Assembly: GCF_040834005.1 (NCBI RefSeq)
Contig: NZ_CP162129.1
Span: 911,501-975,500 of the forward strand
Source: Paenibacillus sp. PL2-23
GTDB taxonomy: Bacteria > Bacillota > Bacilli > Paenibacillales > Paenibacillaceae
Length of the DNA: 64,000 nt
Direction: 5' to 3'
The notes under the pieces were generated by a model, which searched no databases, had not been told where the DNA came from, and saw only the letters and a list, made by a program, of their open reading frames with translations. Shown here piece by piece: positions 36,548 through 45,231 of this stretch (its first letter is position 1; each line of letters starts with the position of its first letter). The translations under genes and the position numbers were made by a program.

Positions 36548-38686
36548 ATGCAGCAATTGCTGAATCGCACGCCTATGCTGAAGCCGGGCATGCATGTCGA
36601 CACGCAGTGTCCCTTCTGCAGCGTGCAGTGCAAGATCCGGCTGACGCGGCAAGAGGCAGTGCCTGGAGAGAGAAAGCCGTCCTATATAGTAGAAGGGATC
36701 CCGAACAAAGCGTCGGAAGGACGCGTCTGCGTCAAGGGCATGAACGCACATCAGCATGTCATGAGCGGCGAGCGGATCGTGCAGCCGCTGGTCAGAGTGA
36801 ACGGCAAGCTGGAGCCTGCCACCTGGGAGGAGGCGCTGGGCCGCATTGTCGACAGCTTTACCTCCGTTACAGAGGAGCATGGCGCGGATGCAATCGGCTT
36901 GTACGGCGGAGGTTCCTTGACCAACGAGTCGGCGTATTTGCTGGGCAAGTTCGCCCGGATTGGGCTCGGCACCCGCTACGTCGATTATAACGGCCGCTTC
37001 TGCATGTCCGCCGCTGCTTCGGCCGGCGTCAAGACGTTCGGCATCGACCGCGGCCTGACATGCCGGCTGGAGGACATTCCGAAGGCTCAATGTCTGATTC
37101 TGGCCGGCACGAATATTGCGGAATGCCAGCCTACCCTTATGCCTTACCTCACCCGAGCCAAGGAAAATGGGGCCACCATCATCGTCATTGACCCTCGTGT
37201 GACGGGGACGTCGGAGCTGGCGGATCTTCATCTTCAGATCCGGCCGGGTACGGACGCCGGGCTGGCTAATGGTCTGCTGAAGGCTGTGCAGCTGGGCGGC
37301 TGGATGGATGAAGCGTTTATTAAGGAGCGCACCAACGGCATCGAGGAGCTGCTGAAGCATCTGGAGACGGTGTCGCTGGCGGAGATCGCGGAGCTGACTG
37401 GCCTGGAGCAGTCGCTGATTGAGAAGGCGGCGGAGCAGTATGGGCGTGCGGAGACGGGCATTATTCTCACAGCGCGCGGGGTGGAGCAGCAGACCGACGG
37501 CCATGTGGCCGTGCGTAATTTCCTGAATCTTGTGCTGGCTACGGGCAAGATTGGCAAGCCAGGCTGCGGTTACGGCGCGGTAACCGGTCAGGGCAACGGG
37601 CAAGGCGGCCGCGAGCACGGGCAGAAGGCGGATCAGCTGCCGGGCTACCGGCTGATCGAGAACGAGGAGGATCGCCGCTATGTGGCGGGTGTGTGGGGCG
37701 TGGAGCCTGACAGCCTCCCTCGCAAGGGTGTGTCCGCCTACGAGATGATGGAGCTGGTGCACCAAGGCGCGATTCGCTCCTTGTTCGTTATGGGGTCGAA
37801 TCCCATTATGTCCAATCCCAATGCGGATCTCGTTGAGGAAGCGCTGGAGAAGGTGGAGTTCCTGGCCGTCGCCGATCTCTTCCTGTCGGAAACAGCGCGT
37901 CTGGCGGACGTTGTGCTCCCTGTTACGGCATATCTGGAGAATGACGGCACCCTGACGAATCTGGAGGGGCGAGTCCTGCTCCGGGAATCCAAGGTGGAGG
38001 CGCCTGGCGAAGCGCGGCACGACTGGTCCATCCTATGCGATCTGGCTGCTAGACTGGGCAAGGCCGACTACTTCAGCTTCCATTCCGCCGAGCAAATATT
38101 CGAAGAGCTCCGTATCGCTACCAAAGGCGGCGTTGCCGATTATTACGGCATCACGTACGAGCGGCTCAGACGCGAAGGCGGCGTCTATTGGCCATGTCCT
38201 TCCGTGGATGAGTCGCCGGGTACAGGCATCATGTTCGAGAAGCGGTTTGCCCATCCGGATGGCAAAGCGGTGTTCTTCCCAGTGCCAAGCCGTCAGCCGC
38301 AGGAGCTGCCCGATGAGGAGTTTCCGCTGACGCTGACGAACGGGCGGGTGCTGTCGCATTATTTGACCGGCGTACAGACGCGAAGAAGCGCGACGCTGGC
38401 AGCGCGGAATGTCGACAACTTTGTAGAGATACATCCCAAGACGGCCAAGGCCTATAAGATTGAGGACGGCGACTGGGTGGAAATCCGCTCCCGCCGCGGC
38501 GCGTTCAGCGTAAGATGCAAGATCAGCGCTGGCATTCTGGAGAACACCCTGTTTGTGCCGATGCACTGGGGAGGCGCTCAGAACGTCAACAAGGCCACAA
38601 GTCCCGAGCTGGACCCCAATTGCAAAATGCCGGGCTTCAAGACGGCGACCGTTTCCATCCGGGCGCTTAAAGCCTCGCTGATGTAG
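36548..38686 (+). CDS. nasC: Assimilatory nitrate reductase catalytic subunit NasC
   Basis: A molybdopterin oxidoreductase of about 712 residues that reduces nitrate to nitrite in the cytoplasm. The N-terminal 4Fe-4S site is CPFCSVQC plus a distal Cys in VCVKG. Mo-bisPGD domain blocks are clear: YGGGSLTNESAYLLGKFAR, YNGRFCMSAAASAG, GTNIAECQPTLMPYL, GQGNGQGGREHGQKADQLPG and FVMGSNPIMSNPN. The C-terminal dinucleotide-binding domain has TGVQTRRS. No Tat signal, as expected for an assimilatory enzyme. ATG 36548 is preferred (GGGAGGGGGA seven bases upstream) over the 36524 start that would overlap nasB. No nitrite reductase gene follows in the window. Confidence 0.93.
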   Translation: MQQLLNRTPMLKPGMHVDTQCPFCSVQCKIRLTRQEAVPGERKPSYIVEGIPNKASEGRVCVKGMNAHQHVMSGERIVQPLVRVNGKLEPATWEEALGRIVDSFTSVTEEHGADAIGLYGGGSLTNESAYLLGKFARIGLGTRYVDYNGRFCMSAAASAGVKTFGIDRGLTCRLEDIPKAQCLILAGTNIAECQPTLMPYLTRAKENGATIIVIDPRVTGTSELADLHLQIRPGTDAGLANGLLKAVQLGGWMDEAFIKERTNGIEELLKHLETVSLAEIAELTGLEQSLIEKAAEQYGRAETGIILTARGVEQQTDGHVAVRNFLNLVLATGKIGKPGCGYGAVTGQGNGQGGREHGQKADQLPGYRLIENEEDRRYVAGVWGVEPDSLPRKGVSAYEMMELVHQGAIRSLFVMGSNPIMSNPNADLVEEALEKVEFLAVADLFLSETARLADVVLPVTAYLENDGTLTNLEGRVLLRESKVEAPGEARHDWSILCDLAARLGKADYFSFHSAEQIFEELRIATKGGVADYYGITYERLRREGGVYWPCPSVDESPGTGIMFEKRFAHPDGKAVFFPVPSRQPQELPDEEFPLTLTNGRVLSHYLTGVQTRRSATLAARNVDNFVEIHPKTAKAYKIEDGDWVEIRSRRGAFSVRCKISAGILENTLFVPMHWGGAQNVNKATSPELDPNCKMPGFKTATVSIRALKASLM

Positions 38687-38733
38687 CTGGTGGAACGTAT
38701 GGGGAAGCGTTGCAGGCCAATAGAATAAATGCT

Positions 38734-38771
38734 GAAGAAGACCGAGGGCGTACGTGGCTCCGGTCTTCTTC
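38734..38771. terminator. Terminator after the nas operon
   Basis: Perfect 11-bp arms GAAGAAGACCG and CGGTCTTCTTC (38734-38744, 38761-38771), followed by TGTTGG. It lies between convergent genes and could act both ways. Confidence 0.8.
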
Positions 38772-38791
38772 TGTTGGTACAGAAGTCTGTC

Positions 38792-39673
38792 CTAGTGCAG
38801 CTCCCTCGACTCTCCGGAGACTTCCATGCCGGTCATTGCGCCGGGGAGCTCCGCCTGCTGCAAGTCCTCCTTCCGGCCAGGCTCTCGGCGCGGCTGTTCC
38901 AAGCCTGACAGGTCGACCCACTCCCGAATCGCCGCATGTATCTCCGAGGCCGCTTTGGTCGGCAGCTGATGCTTCTTCTGATTCAGAAGGACCAGAGAAG
39001 CATGGCGCAGGCTGTTCATCAGCTTGAGGCGGTATCTCTTGAAGCCCCAATCCTTCTCCCCATACAGGAGCAGGACAGGGCTTGTGATGCGCGCTAAGCG
39101 GTCGGTGCAATTGTACGATAGGGAACAGCGGTAATATTGATGAATGCTGCGCGGGCTGCCTAGCCGGGTCCGTTTGATCATCTGGCGGAAGGTCTGCGAG
39201 CTGTCCGAGTTGCCCCAGGTAATCGCCAGCATGAGGAGGCGTATAGCGGGCTTCCAGGCGGACAGTCCTATGGCGATCCGTATACGGGTACGCAGGACGA
39301 GATCGCTGGCCTCTGACATGGCGCTTAATAGGATTCCGCCAAGGAAGCGATCGGGATAAGCCAGCATCGCTTCCAGCGCTACCGTGCCCCCTGTGGAGTA
39401 GCCGCACAGAATCGCCTTGTCTATGCCGAGATGATCCAGCAGCTGACGAATATCCTCCGCGATAAGGGCGTATGTGATGGGCGCTTCCGATTGATCGCTT
39501 GCGCCATGTCCCCTGATGTCGAAGGTGATTACTCTGAACGCGTCGGAAAGCTGCTCCGATTGATAATTGAAGTTGGCGCTTGTCAGGAGAGGCGGGTGGA
39601 TGCAGACGATGGGTAGTCCTGAGCCTCTGTCTTTGTAATAGAGCTTGATTCCGTTAACCGTTGCAAAAGGCAT
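38792..39673 (-). CDS. Alpha/beta-hydrolase fold protein
   Basis: A 293-residue hydrolase. The nucleophile elbow is GYSTGG (Ser), the oxyanion region IVCIHPPLL, and RGHGASDQSE follows strand 4. The acidic residue is probably Asp in GEKDWG and the His in KKHQLP. After the hydrolase core ends near EWVDL, a polar tail of about 35 residues (RREPGRKEDLQ...) is unusual and low in structure. No signal peptide. Substrate unknown; the family spans esterases, lactonases and peptidases. It is transcribed towards the nas operon. Confidence 0.85.
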   Translation of the reverse strand: MPFATVNGIKLYYKDRGSGLPIVCIHPPLLTSANFNYQSEQLSDAFRVITFDIRGHGASDQSEAPITYALIAEDIRQLLDHLGIDKAILCGYSTGGTVALEAMLAYPDRFLGGILLSAMSEASDLVLRTRIRIAIGLSAWKPAIRLLMLAITWGNSDSSQTFRQMIKRTRLGSPRSIHQYYRCSLSYNCTDRLARITSPVLLLYGEKDWGFKRYRLKLMNSLRHASLVLLNQKKHQLPTKAASEIHAAIREWVDLSGLEQPRREPGRKEDLQQAELPGAMTGMEVSGESRELH

Positions 39674-39819
39674 GTCTGGCTAGCTCCTCCTCCGAAGTGA
39701 GATGTCGATGATTACCATTTCAATGTGCCTCAGAAGGGGGTATACTATACTTATATAACCATTCTTTCCATTGAAAGGATATGATAGCTCTAACACTTGA
39801 AGAAAGGAGGCCGACGGCC

Positions 39820-39878
39820 ATGACTTTAACAACAACTCGATTCCCGTTGCAGGGCAGCCTGTCTAACCATACGTTCAT
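39820..39878 (+). pseudogene. Start of a small gene interrupted by the TnpB element
   Basis: ATG 39820 follows a strong AGGAGG site and encodes MTLTTTRFPLQGSLSNHTF before the element boundary. If the element is removed between 39878 and 41293 the frame continues for 14 more codons to a TGA (33 residues in all), and a terminator sits at 41410-41450. This suggests a short gene was split by the insertion. The exact right boundary is an inference and the product is not recognised. Confidence 0.4.
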
Positions 39879-40010
39879 CAATATCGCCCAGGATACTCCC
39901 GTCTTCTATAAGCGGGGGAGGAATGGGCGTCCGGCATTAGCCGGAATGATATTTGGTGTGTTCTTGTTCTCCCTACTATGCTAAAATTAGTATAGTGAGG
40001 AGGCGAACGT

Positions 40011-41129
40011 ATGATCGTTACTGTGACGGCGAAAATCAAAATCAAACCGTCAGACAGTCAAATGATGGCCCTGCAACAAACGATGATCGCTTATCGTCAA
40101 GGCTGTAATTTTGTCTCTGCCCTTGTGTTTGAGACGAGCGAGCGCCGGCAGTCTGCCCTGCACCGAATGACGTATCGAACCCTGCGCAGCACGATGGGCC
40201 TGCGCTCTCAAATGGCTCAGTCGGTATTGAAAACGGTACGGGCTAAATACAAGACCATCTTGAGCAGCGGACATGCTTGGACACGCGTACAATTTAAGAA
40301 GCCGGAATACGATCTCGTCTGGAGACGGGATTACTCGCTAAGCGCAAAGCTATTCTCCGTCAATACGCTGCAAGGCCGCATTAAGATTCGCTTCGAAGCC
40401 AAAGGAATGGAGACTTATTTCGACGGCACATGGACATTCGGTACAGCCAAGCTGGTATGCAAAAAACAGAAGTGGTTTTTGCATATTCCAGTGTCTAAGG
40501 AAATGGCCTCTCCTGAGCTTAAGGAGATTGAACACGTTGCAGGGATTGATCTGGGCATCAACTTTGTAGCTACGGTGTATGACACCGAGGGGAGAACGCT
40601 GTTTTTTCGGGGAAGGGGACTGAAACACAAACGAGCAAACTACCAACGATTGCGTTCCGAGCTGCAACGCAAACAAACGGCTTCGTCCCGCCGCAGGCTG
40701 AAGAAAATCGGAGAACGAGAAAACCGCTGGATGACCGATGTGAACCATCAGGTAAGTAAGGCACTCGTTACCCGATATGGGGCGAATACGCTGTTTGTGC
40801 TGGAGGATTTGACAGGGATCCGCCGCAGGGCGGAAAAGGCAAAGCTGAAGTATCGGTATGTGACGGTATCGTGGGCGTTCTATCAGCTGCGTCAGATGGT
40901 GACGTATAAGGCGAAGCTTGCAGGATCGATGGCGATAGCCGTGGATCCGAAGCACACCTCGCAGGCGTGTCCCCTATGCCGCCACACGGTGAAAGAAAAC
41001 CGGGATAAACGCAGGCATCGCTTTCGTTGCCAGGCATGCGGATATGCAAGCAATGATGACCGGATCGGCGCCATGAATCTCTGTTTGAAGGGAAAAGAGT
41101 ACCTTCTTGAAGGTGCAGGCTTAGCATGA
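40011..41129 (+). CDS. tnpB: TnpB, RNA-guided nuclease of IS200/IS605-type element
   Basis: A 372-residue TnpB (OrfB). The RuvC catalytic residues are visible: Asp in AGIDLGINFV, Glu in LFVLEDLTG, and the terminal Asp in YASNDDRIGAMNL. Between the last two lies the zinc ribbon CPLC...CQAC. The N-terminal helix-turn-helix/OB region (ITVTAKIKIKPSDSQMMALQ, start IVTVTAK) is complete, so the protein looks intact. TnpB uses an omega RNA from the element's 3' end to cut DNA next to a TAM, favouring element retention. GTGAGGAGG gives a good ribosome site. A near-identical copy begins at 63791. Confidence 0.93.
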   Translation: MIVTVTAKIKIKPSDSQMMALQQTMIAYRQGCNFVSALVFETSERRQSALHRMTYRTLRSTMGLRSQMAQSVLKTVRAKYKTILSSGHAWTRVQFKKPEYDLVWRRDYSLSAKLFSVNTLQGRIKIRFEAKGMETYFDGTWTFGTAKLVCKKQKWFLHIPVSKEMASPELKEIEHVAGIDLGINFVATVYDTEGRTLFFRGRGLKHKRANYQRLRSELQRKQTASSRRRLKKIGERENRWMTDVNHQVSKALVTRYGANTLFVLEDLTGIRRRAEKAKLKYRYVTVSWAFYQLRQMVTYKAKLAGSMAIAVDPKHTSQACPLCRHTVKENRDKRRHRFRCQACGYASNDDRIGAMNLCLKGKEYLLEGAGLA

Positions 41130-41293
41130 CTAGGCTTGCAGGGCAGTTGTCAGTCTGCCCATCGGTAGGCAAAGGCTTACTCGAGGATGTAACACCACGT
41201 TCTTCGGAACGCCAAAAGATCGGAGTCGCAAGACGTTCGTACGATCGGGTTGTTATAAGCCCCACTTCAAACGTTAGTTAAGTGGGGGTCATT
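41130..41293 (+). ncRNA. Probable omega RNA (reRNA) scaffold of the TnpB element
   Basis: The region from the tnpB stop to the right end has several hairpins: GGGCAG/CTGCCC (41141-41160), CGTTC-TTCG-GAACG (41198-41211) and the right-end stem (41260-41287). TnpB omega RNAs span the 3' end of tnpB and the right end, with the guide read from flanking DNA just past the boundary. The true 5' end may lie inside tnpB. Identity rests on position and folding. Confidence 0.6.
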
Positions 41294-41409
41294 GACTGTC
41301 CGCCGGCCTCTACGGGCCTAAGCAAGGAAGAATGACGGAGCGCGCAGCATGCCAGATCCTGGAGAAGGCTCGTCATCACGCGATTTCTCCTCTAGCTTTC
41401 TCTATACTG

Positions 41410-41450
41410 GAAGACTGTGAGCGCTGAGGCTTGCGGTCTTCTTTGTTTTC
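41410..41450 (+). terminator. Intrinsic terminator
   Basis: Arms GAAGACTGTGAGC (from 41410) and GCTTGCGGTCTTC (to 41441) pair with some G-U, followed by TTTGTTTT. Probably the terminator of the small gene split by the TnpB element. Confidence 0.7.
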
Positions 41451-41457
41451 TAATGAT

Positions 41458-41711
41458 GCGTGTTCAAAAAGGCCAGTTTTCAGCACCAGAGTTCATGCTT
41501 ACGATGCTGCGTTTTTTTCAAAAACGCTGTAGAAGATCGGATGAAGCTAGGAAGTGAGGAGTGGAGCGTAGTGGAGCTACGTGAGCACCTCCAGTGTTTC
41601 CGGAGGAAACACACTTCGTAAGCATACGCTTGTTCCGGCTGAATTCGATATTCGATGCCGAGTATGCTTCCTGATTGGCTTCGTGATCAAAAGTGGGTTT
41701 TTTGAACTACC
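41458..41711. mobile_element. MITE-like element, 254 bp, with terminal inverted repeats and 9-bp target duplication
   Basis: The ends match in inverted orientation: GTTCAAAAAGGCCAGTTTTC at the left and GTTCAAAAAACCCACTTTTG read from the right, about 20 identities in 25. The identical 9-mer TCTAATGAT flanks it at 41449-41457 and 41712-41720. The interior has no coding potential but several hairpins: GCGTTTTT/AAAAACGC, CGTAG/CTACG, GTGTTTCC/GGAAACAC and AGCATAC/GTATGCT. This is the structure of a non-autonomous transposon. It lies directly upstream of rtcB and may carry promoter or RNA functions. Confidence 0.75.
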
Positions 41712-41746
41712 TCTAATGATACAAATGGAAAGGAAATTCTAAACAT

Positions 41747-43171
41747 ATGAGCAACGAACAAGCCTATTACAGGCGAATCGACCTGCCCGCAGGCGATCTG
41801 CACGTCTATGCCAGCGATCCGCTGTTCCGCGACATGGGACACAAGGTGCTGGAGATGGCGAACAACAATTTGCAAATTCCGAACATCCGCTATATGAGCT
41901 ACACGCCTGACGCGCACGTGGGAGTCGGAACGTGTATCGGCACGACGGCCGTGTGGGAGATGGAGGGCGGGTACGTCTCGCCATCTATCGTGGGCAGCGA
42001 TATTGGCTGCGGCATGCGTGTTCACGTAACCAACCTGAAGGCGGAGGAGCTGAAGGATGTGAAGCTCCGGCGCAAGCTGGTGAAGGCGATTGAACGATTC
42101 ATTCCTGTGGAGAATCACGCCAGAGGACACTTCTCCGATATCCGGCTGGAGCAGGTGCTTCTCAAGGGGCTTCACGGCCTGCCGGGCAAATACGTGCCGG
42201 ATTCGTACACGCCGAAGAGGGCCACCTCGCTGACGCATGTCGAGAGCAGTGCCTTCCGCTTCGACGAGAACGCGCTGAACCGGCTGCCTGAGCCGCTCTG
42301 GCATCGATCGCACCGCCAGCTTGGCACGCTGGGAGGCGGCAATCATTTTGTCGAGATTCAAGCGGTTCAGGTGGATGAAGGCGGTCGCGCCACGGCGGAG
42401 AAGTGGGGGCTGGAGGATGGCCAGGTCATTGTGATGCTCCATAGCGGCTCTCGCGCTTGGGGAGGGGCGGTCAATCAATATTGCGTCTCTGAAGTGGCCA
42501 AAACGATGAGCAAGCTCGGACTCGGCACCGCCGATCCCAAGCTGAAGTACGCGCCGCTGGACAGCGCTGCGGGCGACGCCTACCTGAACCTGATGTACTC
42601 CGCGCTGAACTATGCGATCGTGAATCGGCATCTGCTGGCGTATGCGGTGCGCGAGGCGTTCCGCGATACGCTGGGCAAAGCGGTTGAGATGCGGACACTC
42701 TACGACCTGATGCACAATTACGCCTGCGAGGAAGAGGAGAACGGTGAGTCGTTGTTCATCCATCGCAAGGGCGCTACGCGGGCGCTTCCAGCCGGTCATC
42801 CCGGCAATCCGGAGCCGTACAGGGAGACGGGTCATCCCGCGCTTATTCCCGGCTCCATGGGGACGTCCTCGTACTTGATGGTTGGAGCTGATGCAGGCAC
42901 GGCCAACTATTATTCCATCTGCCACGGAGCGGGACGTATCCGTTCGCGGAACGCGACCAAGCAGCTGGTGACCGTCGACGAGTTCGCCTCGTCGATGCGC
43001 GTGGGGCGGGACGACGAGATTGTCGTCAATCACCGCGCCCTGGAGGCGATCCTCGACGAGTCGCCGCAGGCCTACAAGAACGTCGATCATATTATTGAAA
43101 GCGTCGTTGGCGCGGGATTGGCGTCCGTTGTGGCCAAGTGCAGTCCGCTGGCGACGGTTAAGGGAGTGTAG
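41747..43171 (+). CDS. rtcB: RNA ligase RtcB
   Basis: A 474-residue RtcB, the GTP/Mn2+-dependent ligase joining 3'-phosphate (or 2',3'-cyclic phosphate) and 5'-hydroxyl RNA ends. Metal and active-site blocks: TPDAHVGVGTCIGTTAVWE, SDIGCGMRVHV (metal Cys), GTLGGGNHFVEIQ, HSGSRAWGGAV and the guanylylated His in ICHGAGRIRSRN. GGAAAGGAAA lies upstream of ATG 41747. The AAA+ ATPase gene starts 6 bases after the stop, so the two form an operon. Role in Firmicutes: RNA repair or ribosome/tRNA maintenance after damage. Confidence 0.93.
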   Translation: MSNEQAYYRRIDLPAGDLHVYASDPLFRDMGHKVLEMANNNLQIPNIRYMSYTPDAHVGVGTCIGTTAVWEMEGGYVSPSIVGSDIGCGMRVHVTNLKAEELKDVKLRRKLVKAIERFIPVENHARGHFSDIRLEQVLLKGLHGLPGKYVPDSYTPKRATSLTHVESSAFRFDENALNRLPEPLWHRSHRQLGTLGGGNHFVEIQAVQVDEGGRATAEKWGLEDGQVIVMLHSGSRAWGGAVNQYCVSEVAKTMSKLGLGTADPKLKYAPLDSAAGDAYLNLMYSALNYAIVNRHLLAYAVREAFRDTLGKAVEMRTLYDLMHNYACEEEENGESLFIHRKGATRALPAGHPGNPEPYRETGHPALIPGSMGTSSYLMVGADAGTANYYSICHGAGRIRSRNATKQLVTVDEFASSMRVGRDDEIVVNHRALEAILDESPQAYKNVDHIIESVVGAGLASVVAKCSPLATVKGV

Positions 43172-43177
43172 CCATAG

Positions 43178-44551
43178 ATGAAGATGGTGAACAAAAACGC
43201 AAACGCGAACGTAAAATCAAACGGAAATACAAAGCCAAACGTCGCTTCGTTTGCTGCTGCTGCCAAGCAAAGGGCGTTTATCGCGCCTTCGCCAGGCAAG
43301 CTGCAGACAGCCGCGCGAGGGGAGAAGCGGTATTTTGACTACACGGATACGGTTCGTCGCATCCTGTTCGGGCTGGAGGAGAGGTTCGGCTGCTCCTTCC
43401 GTCTCTATTATCAGGACGACAGCAACGACATGTGGGATTTGCTGGAGGAGGATCTTCGCAGAGGCGATCCCGGCGTGGAGCATGCGGCGAGTCTGTACGA
43501 TCTCGTGGAGACGGACACGTTCCGCTATGAGGCGGATCCGCTGGGCGCGGGTCTGCTGAGCGGCGGGTACGAGATCAGACCGTCCGTCCGCAACAATCTG
43601 TTCCAGTATCCGTTGTTCCGCATCGCTTTTGCGAGGATTCCTCGCGAGACGATGCACGGGCTTGGCTACGAGGACCTGATCTTCGCTCCCGATGACGAGT
43701 CGCTGCGCGAATTCCTGATGGATATGCGGGAGAGACAGCTGGCGGATCGCAAAATCATCGTATACAGCGACACAAGAGACGGTCTGGAGAGGGAGAGCAT
43801 GGCCGCCGCTGCCGTCACACGCGATGACGTGTTTATGGATGAGTCGTTGAAGACGCATATTTACCGCTCGGTGGATGAGTTTTTTTCGGAGGAGGCTTCG
43901 TTCTTCAAGACCTACAGTATCCCGTACAAGAGGGGAATTCTGCTGTACGGGAAGCCAGGCAACGGCAAGACGACGCTGGTGAAGTCGATCGCCTCGACGA
44001 TCGGGGCGCCCGTCGCTTACTGGCAGATTACGGAGTTTACGAACAGCGAATCCATCTCCGAGGTATTCTCCGCCGCAGTGCGTATGGCGCCCATGGTGCT
44101 GGTCATCGAGGACATCGACTCTATGCCGGAGTCGTGCCGCTCCTTCTTCCTCAACATTCTGGACGGCGTCGCCTCCAAGGAAGGTGTGTTCCTCATCGGT
44201 ACAACCAACTATCCGGAGCGGATCGACCCCGCTCTGATGAATCGAGCCGGCCGATTCGACCGCGCGTACGAGGTGAAGCTCCCGGACGAACGGCTGAGGC
44301 TTGCCTACCTGCTGCGGAAGGGCATGGAGCGGGTTGTGGATCGCGGCGAAGTAGAGGTGTTGGCCCGCAAAACGGATGGCTTCACGTTCGCACAGCTCAG
44401 CGAGCTGTACGTATCGGCGGCGTTGCAGCTCCATTATGAGGGCAAGGCCGATCCCGCTCGCATCGCGGACGAGATGAAGTCGGATTTCGGCAAAAGCCGC
44501 ACCGGCGACTGGATGAGCGAAGACAAAGCGAAGTCGGTAGGGTTTGTATAG
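43178..44551 (+). CDS. AAA+ ATPase (BCS1/FtsH-like module) paired with RtcB
   Basis: A 457-residue ATPase. About 240 residues of unassigned N-terminal region begin with an Asn/Lys-rich stretch. The C-terminal AAA module has Walker A YGKPGNGKTTL, Walker B VLVIEDIDS, sensor 1 IGTTNYPERIDPAL and the arginine-finger/sensor region NRAGRFDRAYEV. No protease domain or membrane helix. Its start lies 6 bases from the rtcB stop, arguing for a shared function, for example remodelling an RNA-protein substrate before or after ligation. That role is inference. Confidence 0.82.
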   Translation: MKMVNKNANANVKSNGNTKPNVASFAAAAKQRAFIAPSPGKLQTAARGEKRYFDYTDTVRRILFGLEERFGCSFRLYYQDDSNDMWDLLEEDLRRGDPGVEHAASLYDLVETDTFRYEADPLGAGLLSGGYEIRPSVRNNLFQYPLFRIAFARIPRETMHGLGYEDLIFAPDDESLREFLMDMRERQLADRKIIVYSDTRDGLERESMAAAAVTRDDVFMDESLKTHIYRSVDEFFSEEASFFKTYSIPYKRGILLYGKPGNGKTTLVKSIASTIGAPVAYWQITEFTNSESISEVFSAAVRMAPMVLVIEDIDSMPESCRSFFLNILDGVASKEGVFLIGTTNYPERIDPALMNRAGRFDRAYEVKLPDERLRLAYLLRKGMERVVDRGEVEVLARKTDGFTFAQLSELYVSAALQLHYEGKADPARIADEMKSDFGKSRTGDWMSEDKAKSVGFV

Positions 44552-44670
44552 GAGTGCTGGGAGAGGTCCATGGAATGGGCCTCTTCTTGCATAAGAGGGG
44601 TGAACTCCGTTCACAAACGTTGTATGCTAAGGACAGAACCCTTATTGATAGAAACGGAGCGTGGTTGTTC

Positions 44671-45129
44671 GTGAAGACGTTAAGCAGAATGCTGGAGCAT
44701 CAATATTGGGCCAATGGAAGGCTGGCTGCCGCGATGAAGGAGCAGGGGGCGGATCAGCCGGAAGCGCTGCGGCTGCTGCGGCATATGGTGATGGCGGAGC
44801 GGGTATGGCTGACCCGGCTGCAGGGGAGCGACAGCTCGCAGCTCTCTATATGGGACACCTCTGAGACGTTAGACGAGCTGCTTGCGATGCTTGGTCAGAA
44901 TGAGCAGGGATACCGAGAATATTTCGATAGGCTCAGCGAGGAGAGGCTGGATGACATCGTGGATTACAGGAATCAAAGCGGAACGCCGTTTCGCACCTCC
45001 ATCCGCGACATCCTGACTCATGTGACGCTTCATGGACACTATCACCGGGGCCAGATCAATCGGATCCTGCGGATGGAGTCGCTGGAGCCGGCGGGACTGG
45101 ATTTTATTTTGTTCGCGCGTCAGATGTGA
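44671..45129 (+). CDS. DinB/YfiT-like four-helix metalloprotein
   Basis: About 152 residues from GTG 44671; the frame extends to 44554 but that start would sit against the preceding stop and adds residues unlike the family. The DinB fold is indicated by an early His (MLEHQYWAN), TRLQGSDSSQ, and the metal-binding pair THVTLHGHYHRGQINRIL near residues 112-130. DinB-family proteins are often thiol-dependent S-transferases; B. subtilis DinB is damage-inducible. The gene is separate from the upstream rtcB operon by about 120 bases. Confidence 0.75.
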   Translation: MKTLSRMLEHQYWANGRLAAAMKEQGADQPEALRLLRHMVMAERVWLTRLQGSDSSQLSIWDTSETLDELLAMLGQNEQGYREYFDRLSEERLDDIVDYRNQSGTPFRTSIRDILTHVTLHGHYHRGQINRILRMESLEPAGLDFILFARQM

Positions 45130-45231
45130 AGGTGAAGGTGCCCTCGGAGTGACATGTCAAGAAGGAAATAGGTCTTATGGCATAGAAAATAGTGGGATCG
45201 TACTGGATGGCAAGGAATTGGGGTTGAGCAA

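Larger units (their letters stand above)
39874..41293 (+). mobile_element. IS200/IS605-group element carrying only tnpB
   Basis: The left edge comes from comparison with the second copy: the two sequences become identical at TTCATCAATATCG (39874 and 63654) and stay so through tnpB. A subterminal hairpin (CCGGC-ATTA-GCCGG) lies in the left end. A right-end hairpin (CCCCACTT with AAGTGGGG, 41260-41287) is typical of this family. No TnpA (Y1 transposase) is present, so mobilisation would need one in trans. The right boundary is approximate. TTCAT at the left edge is a candidate target/TAM sequence. Confidence 0.8.

Noticed and set aside
41458-41711. Structured leader RNA or riboswitch for rtcB
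   Set aside because: The many hairpins first suggested a riboswitch, but matching terminal inverted repeats and an exact 9-bp flanking duplication explain it better as a MITE; a later regulatory role is not excluded.
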